DNA of 7,325 nucleotides from Pseudomonadota bacterium (GTDB taxonomy: Bacteria; Pseudomonadota; Gammaproteobacteria; Xanthomonadales; Xanthomonadaceae), in contig JAEXAG010000158.1 in NCBI GenBank assembly GCA_023394655.1, positions 1-7,325 of the forward strand, written 5' to 3'. The stretch's first letter is position 1, and every line of letters starts with the position of its first letter. The notes beneath the pieces were generated by a model that was given only the letters and a program-made list of their open reading frames with translations, was not told the origin of the DNA and searched no databases. This document shows, piece by piece, positions 5,547 through 7,325 of the stretch. The position numbers and the translations under genes were made by a program.

Positions 5547-7325
5547 TCAGGGCGTTGCCGGCTTGATTTCGTACTCGCCGGGCGGCGTGGCACCGAGCAG
5601 GTGGGTGACGAAGTAATCCCAGCGCCGGCGCGTCACGTACATGCCGTCCGCGCCCTGGCCGAAGCCGTGGCGCGCGTGCGGCAGCAGCAACAGGTCGAAA
5701 TCCTTGTTGGCCTTCACCAGTGCATCGACCACCAGCAGCGTGTTCTGCACCGGCACGTTGTCGTCCATCATGCCGTGGATCAGGAACAGCTTGCCCTGGA
5801 GTTTCGCGGCGTGCGCGGCGTTGTCCTGGCCGGTGTAGTTGGTGCTGCCGTCGTCGTTCTTCACCATCAGCCCGTGGTAGCGCTCGGCCCAGTCGTCCTC
5901 GTAGGTGAGGTTGCTGTGGTTGCCGGCCTGCGAGACGCCGACCTTGAAGAAATCCGGGTAGAGGAACATCGCGGTCGCGGTGGCGTTGCCGCCGCCGGAG
6001 TGGCCCCAGATGCCGGCGCGTCCGAGATCGATCCACGGATGCCGGGCGGCGAGTTCGCGCATGCCCGCCACCTGGTCGGGCAGGGTGTTGTCGATCATGT
6101 TGCCGTAGTACGCATCCTGGAAGGCCTTGCTGCGCCACGGGGTGCCCATGCCGTCCATCGCCACCACGATGAAGCCGAGTTCCGCCAGCGCCTGGTTGTC
6201 GCCGTGCGCGGGCGCGAAGCCACGGGTGCGGATGGAGCCGGTCTGCGGGCCGGGATAGATGTAGTTGACGATCGGATACTTGCGCGAAGGGTCGAAATCG
6301 CTCGGCTTGAACATCATGCCGTGGATGTCGGTGCGGCCGTCGCGGCCCTTCACCGTGAACTTCTCCGGTGCACGCCAGCCGCTGGCGAGAAGCCGGGAGA
6401 GATCGGCGCGGGCGAGTTCCGCCACAGGCTGGCCATCGGCCATGCGCCGCAGGGTGGTGATCGGCGCGGTGCCGGTGGTGGAAGCGGTGGCGGTGAAGTG
6501 GCGGCCATCGGCGGAGACTTCGATGCGATGGTCGGCATCATCGGGAGTCAGCAGCTCCACGTCGCCACCATCGAGGCTCGCGCGGTAGAAATGGCGGAAG
6601 TAGGGATCGCGGCCCGCTTCGCGGCCGACGCCGTGGAACCAGACGGTCCGGCTTTCCGCATCCAGCCGTACCAATTCGGTGACGTTCCAGTCACCGGAAG
6701 TGAGCGCCCGCTTCTGCTTGCCGGTCTCGAGGTCGTGCAGGTAGAGATGGCCCCAGCCGGACTTCTGCGTCCACCAGAGGAACTCGTTGCTCTCGGGCAG
6801 GTAGCGCCAGTTGACCACGCCGCCGATGCCGCTCTCGAACTGGGTGGCGACGGTTTCCAGATGCACGTCGCGGACCGCGCCGGTGGCGGCATCCGCCACC
6901 CGCAGCTGCGCCGACTTGTGGCCGCGGTCGGTGCTGACGAAGGCCAGCGTCCTGCCGTCCTTCGCCCATTGCACGTCCTCCCAGCCGCCGTTGCAGCTCA
7001 CGTCGTCGCAGCTGGTGGAGCGGTGCTGCTCTGGCGGCAGCTGCAGGCGGACCAGCTTCGGCGACTTGCCGCCGAGATCGATGACCACGCGCTCGATCAG
7101 GGTCACGTGCTCGTCGCCGACGAAGGGATACTTCCATTGCTCGACCTTCGGTGCACCGACGTTGGTGCCGACCATCGTCATGGTGCTGGTGCGGCGCTGG
7201 TCCTGGCGGAAGGTGGCGATGCGGCGGGAATCCGGCGACCAGACGAGGATCGCGCGATCGGTGTGCTTCCAGCCGGCGTTGTCGGTGGCGTAGCCGTGAT
7301 CGGTGCTGCCGTCGCGGGTCAGCGG
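5547..7325 (-). CDS. S9 family (prolyl oligopeptidase/DPP IV-like) serine peptidase, N-terminus outside window
   Basis: This is the C-terminal 592 residues of a secreted-type S9 peptidase, a family that cleaves peptides, typically after proline. The frame is open to the right edge, so the signal peptide and first propeller blades are missing. Residues ~1-320 of the fragment are DPP IV N-terminal beta-propeller repeats (ILVWSPDSRRIATF, WEDVQWAKDGRTLAFV, WNVTELVRLD). The rest is an alpha/beta-hydrolase with a complete triad: S443 in GHSGGG (codon 5997-5999), D521 in MMDDNVP (5763-5765) and H553 in RHGFG (5667-5669). NYIYPGPQ supplies the usual oxyanion-hole tyrosine. C106 and C111 could form a disulfide, fitting a periplasmic location. 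The apparent ATG at 7181 is internal, because conserved family sequence continues upstream of it. The Glu-Glu pair that anchors the substrate N-terminus in DPP IV is not seen in the visible part, so strict dipeptidyl-peptidase specificity is unproven. Confidence 0.93.
   Translation of the reverse strand, partial: PLTRDGSTDHGYATDNAGWKHTDRAILVWSPDSRRIATFRQDQRRTSTMTMVGTNVGAPKVEQWKYPFVGDEHVTLIERVVIDLGGKSPKLVRLQLPPEQHRSTSCDDVSCNGGWEDVQWAKDGRTLAFVSTDRGHKSAQLRVADAATGAVRDVHLETVATQFESGIGGVVNWRYLPESNEFLWWTQKSGWGHLYLHDLETGKQKRALTSGDWNVTELVRLDAESRTVWFHGVGREAGRDPYFRHFYRASLDGGDVELLTPDDADHRIEVSADGRHFTATASTTGTAPITTLRRMADGQPVAELARADLSRLLASGWRAPEKFTVKGRDGRTDIHGMMFKPSDFDPSRKYPIVNYIYPGPQTGSIRTRGFAPAHGDNQALAELGFIVVAMDGMGTPWRSKAFQDAYYGNMIDNTLPDQVAGMRELAARHPWIDLGRAGIWGHSGGGNATATAMFLYPDFFKVGVSQAGNHSNLTYEDDWAERYHGLMVKNDDGSTNYTGQDNAAHAAKLQGKLFLIHGMMDDNVPVQNTLLVVDALVKANKDFDLLLLPHARHGFGQGADGMYVTRRRWDYFVTHLLGATPPGEYEIKPATP

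Noticed and set aside
5378..5566. 62-codon plus-strand open frame over the 152-nt intergenic region
   Set aside because: It starts inside the UPF0114 gene on the opposite strand, lacks a ribosome site and has shadow-like composition.
5395..6138. Upstream extension of the UPF0114 frame into the peptidase gene
   Set aside because: The extra residues are out-of-frame peptidase codons. UPF0114 similarity begins near MSTENT at 5394.
7179..7181. ATG at 7181 as the start of the S9 peptidase
   Set aside because: The frame and recognisable propeller sequence (ILVWSPDSRRIATF) continue to the window edge, so this Met is internal.

Overview
The window is GC-rich chromosomal DNA with tightly packed housekeeping genes. 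It looks like a gammaproteobacterium of the Xanthomonadaceae/Lysobacteraceae type (Lysobacter, Luteimonas, Stenotrophomonas or Xanthomonas relatives). This rests on the base composition, the secA-mutT gene order, the MutT-ThiE-type fusion and the secreted S9 peptidase. The assignment is inferred from gene content and protein character, not from a marker-gene comparison.

Layout: (1) 2-886 (+) is the last ~294 codons of secA, cut by the left edge. (2) 904-1851 (+) is a 315-residue fusion of a MutT-type Nudix domain and a degenerate thiamine-phosphate-synthase-like domain, 17 nt after secA and probably cotranscribed with it. (3) 1871-4045 (-) is uvrD, convergent with the fusion gene. (4) 4112-4807 (+) is a YfcG-type glutathione S-transferase, divergent from uvrD across 66 nt. 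(5) 4825-5394 (-) is a UPF0114/YqhA-family membrane protein, convergent with the GST gene. (6) 5547-7325 (-) is the C-terminal 592 residues of an S9 (DPP IV-like) serine peptidase, cut by the right edge.

There are no RNA genes, insertion sequences, CRISPR arrays or prophage genes, and no gap over 300 nt. The longest gene-free stretch is 152 nt (5395-5546), which holds a plausible promoter for the UPF0114 gene. The genes do not form one pathway. secA-mutT is the conserved distal end of the cell-division/lpxC/secA neighbourhood. MutT (nucleotide-pool cleaning), UvrD (excision and mismatch repair) and YfcG (thiol redox) share a loose damage-protection theme, but each probably has its own transcription unit.

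I see no new multi-gene system. The points worth a second look are the lost active-site residues in the ThiE-like half of the fusion, an Asn-to-Asp change at the 8-oxoguanine-reading position of its MutT half, a -10 box placed so that uvrD mRNA would be leaderless, three gene ends where the stop codon sits in the loop of a hairpin, and the missing Glu-Glu motif in the visible part of the S9 peptidase.
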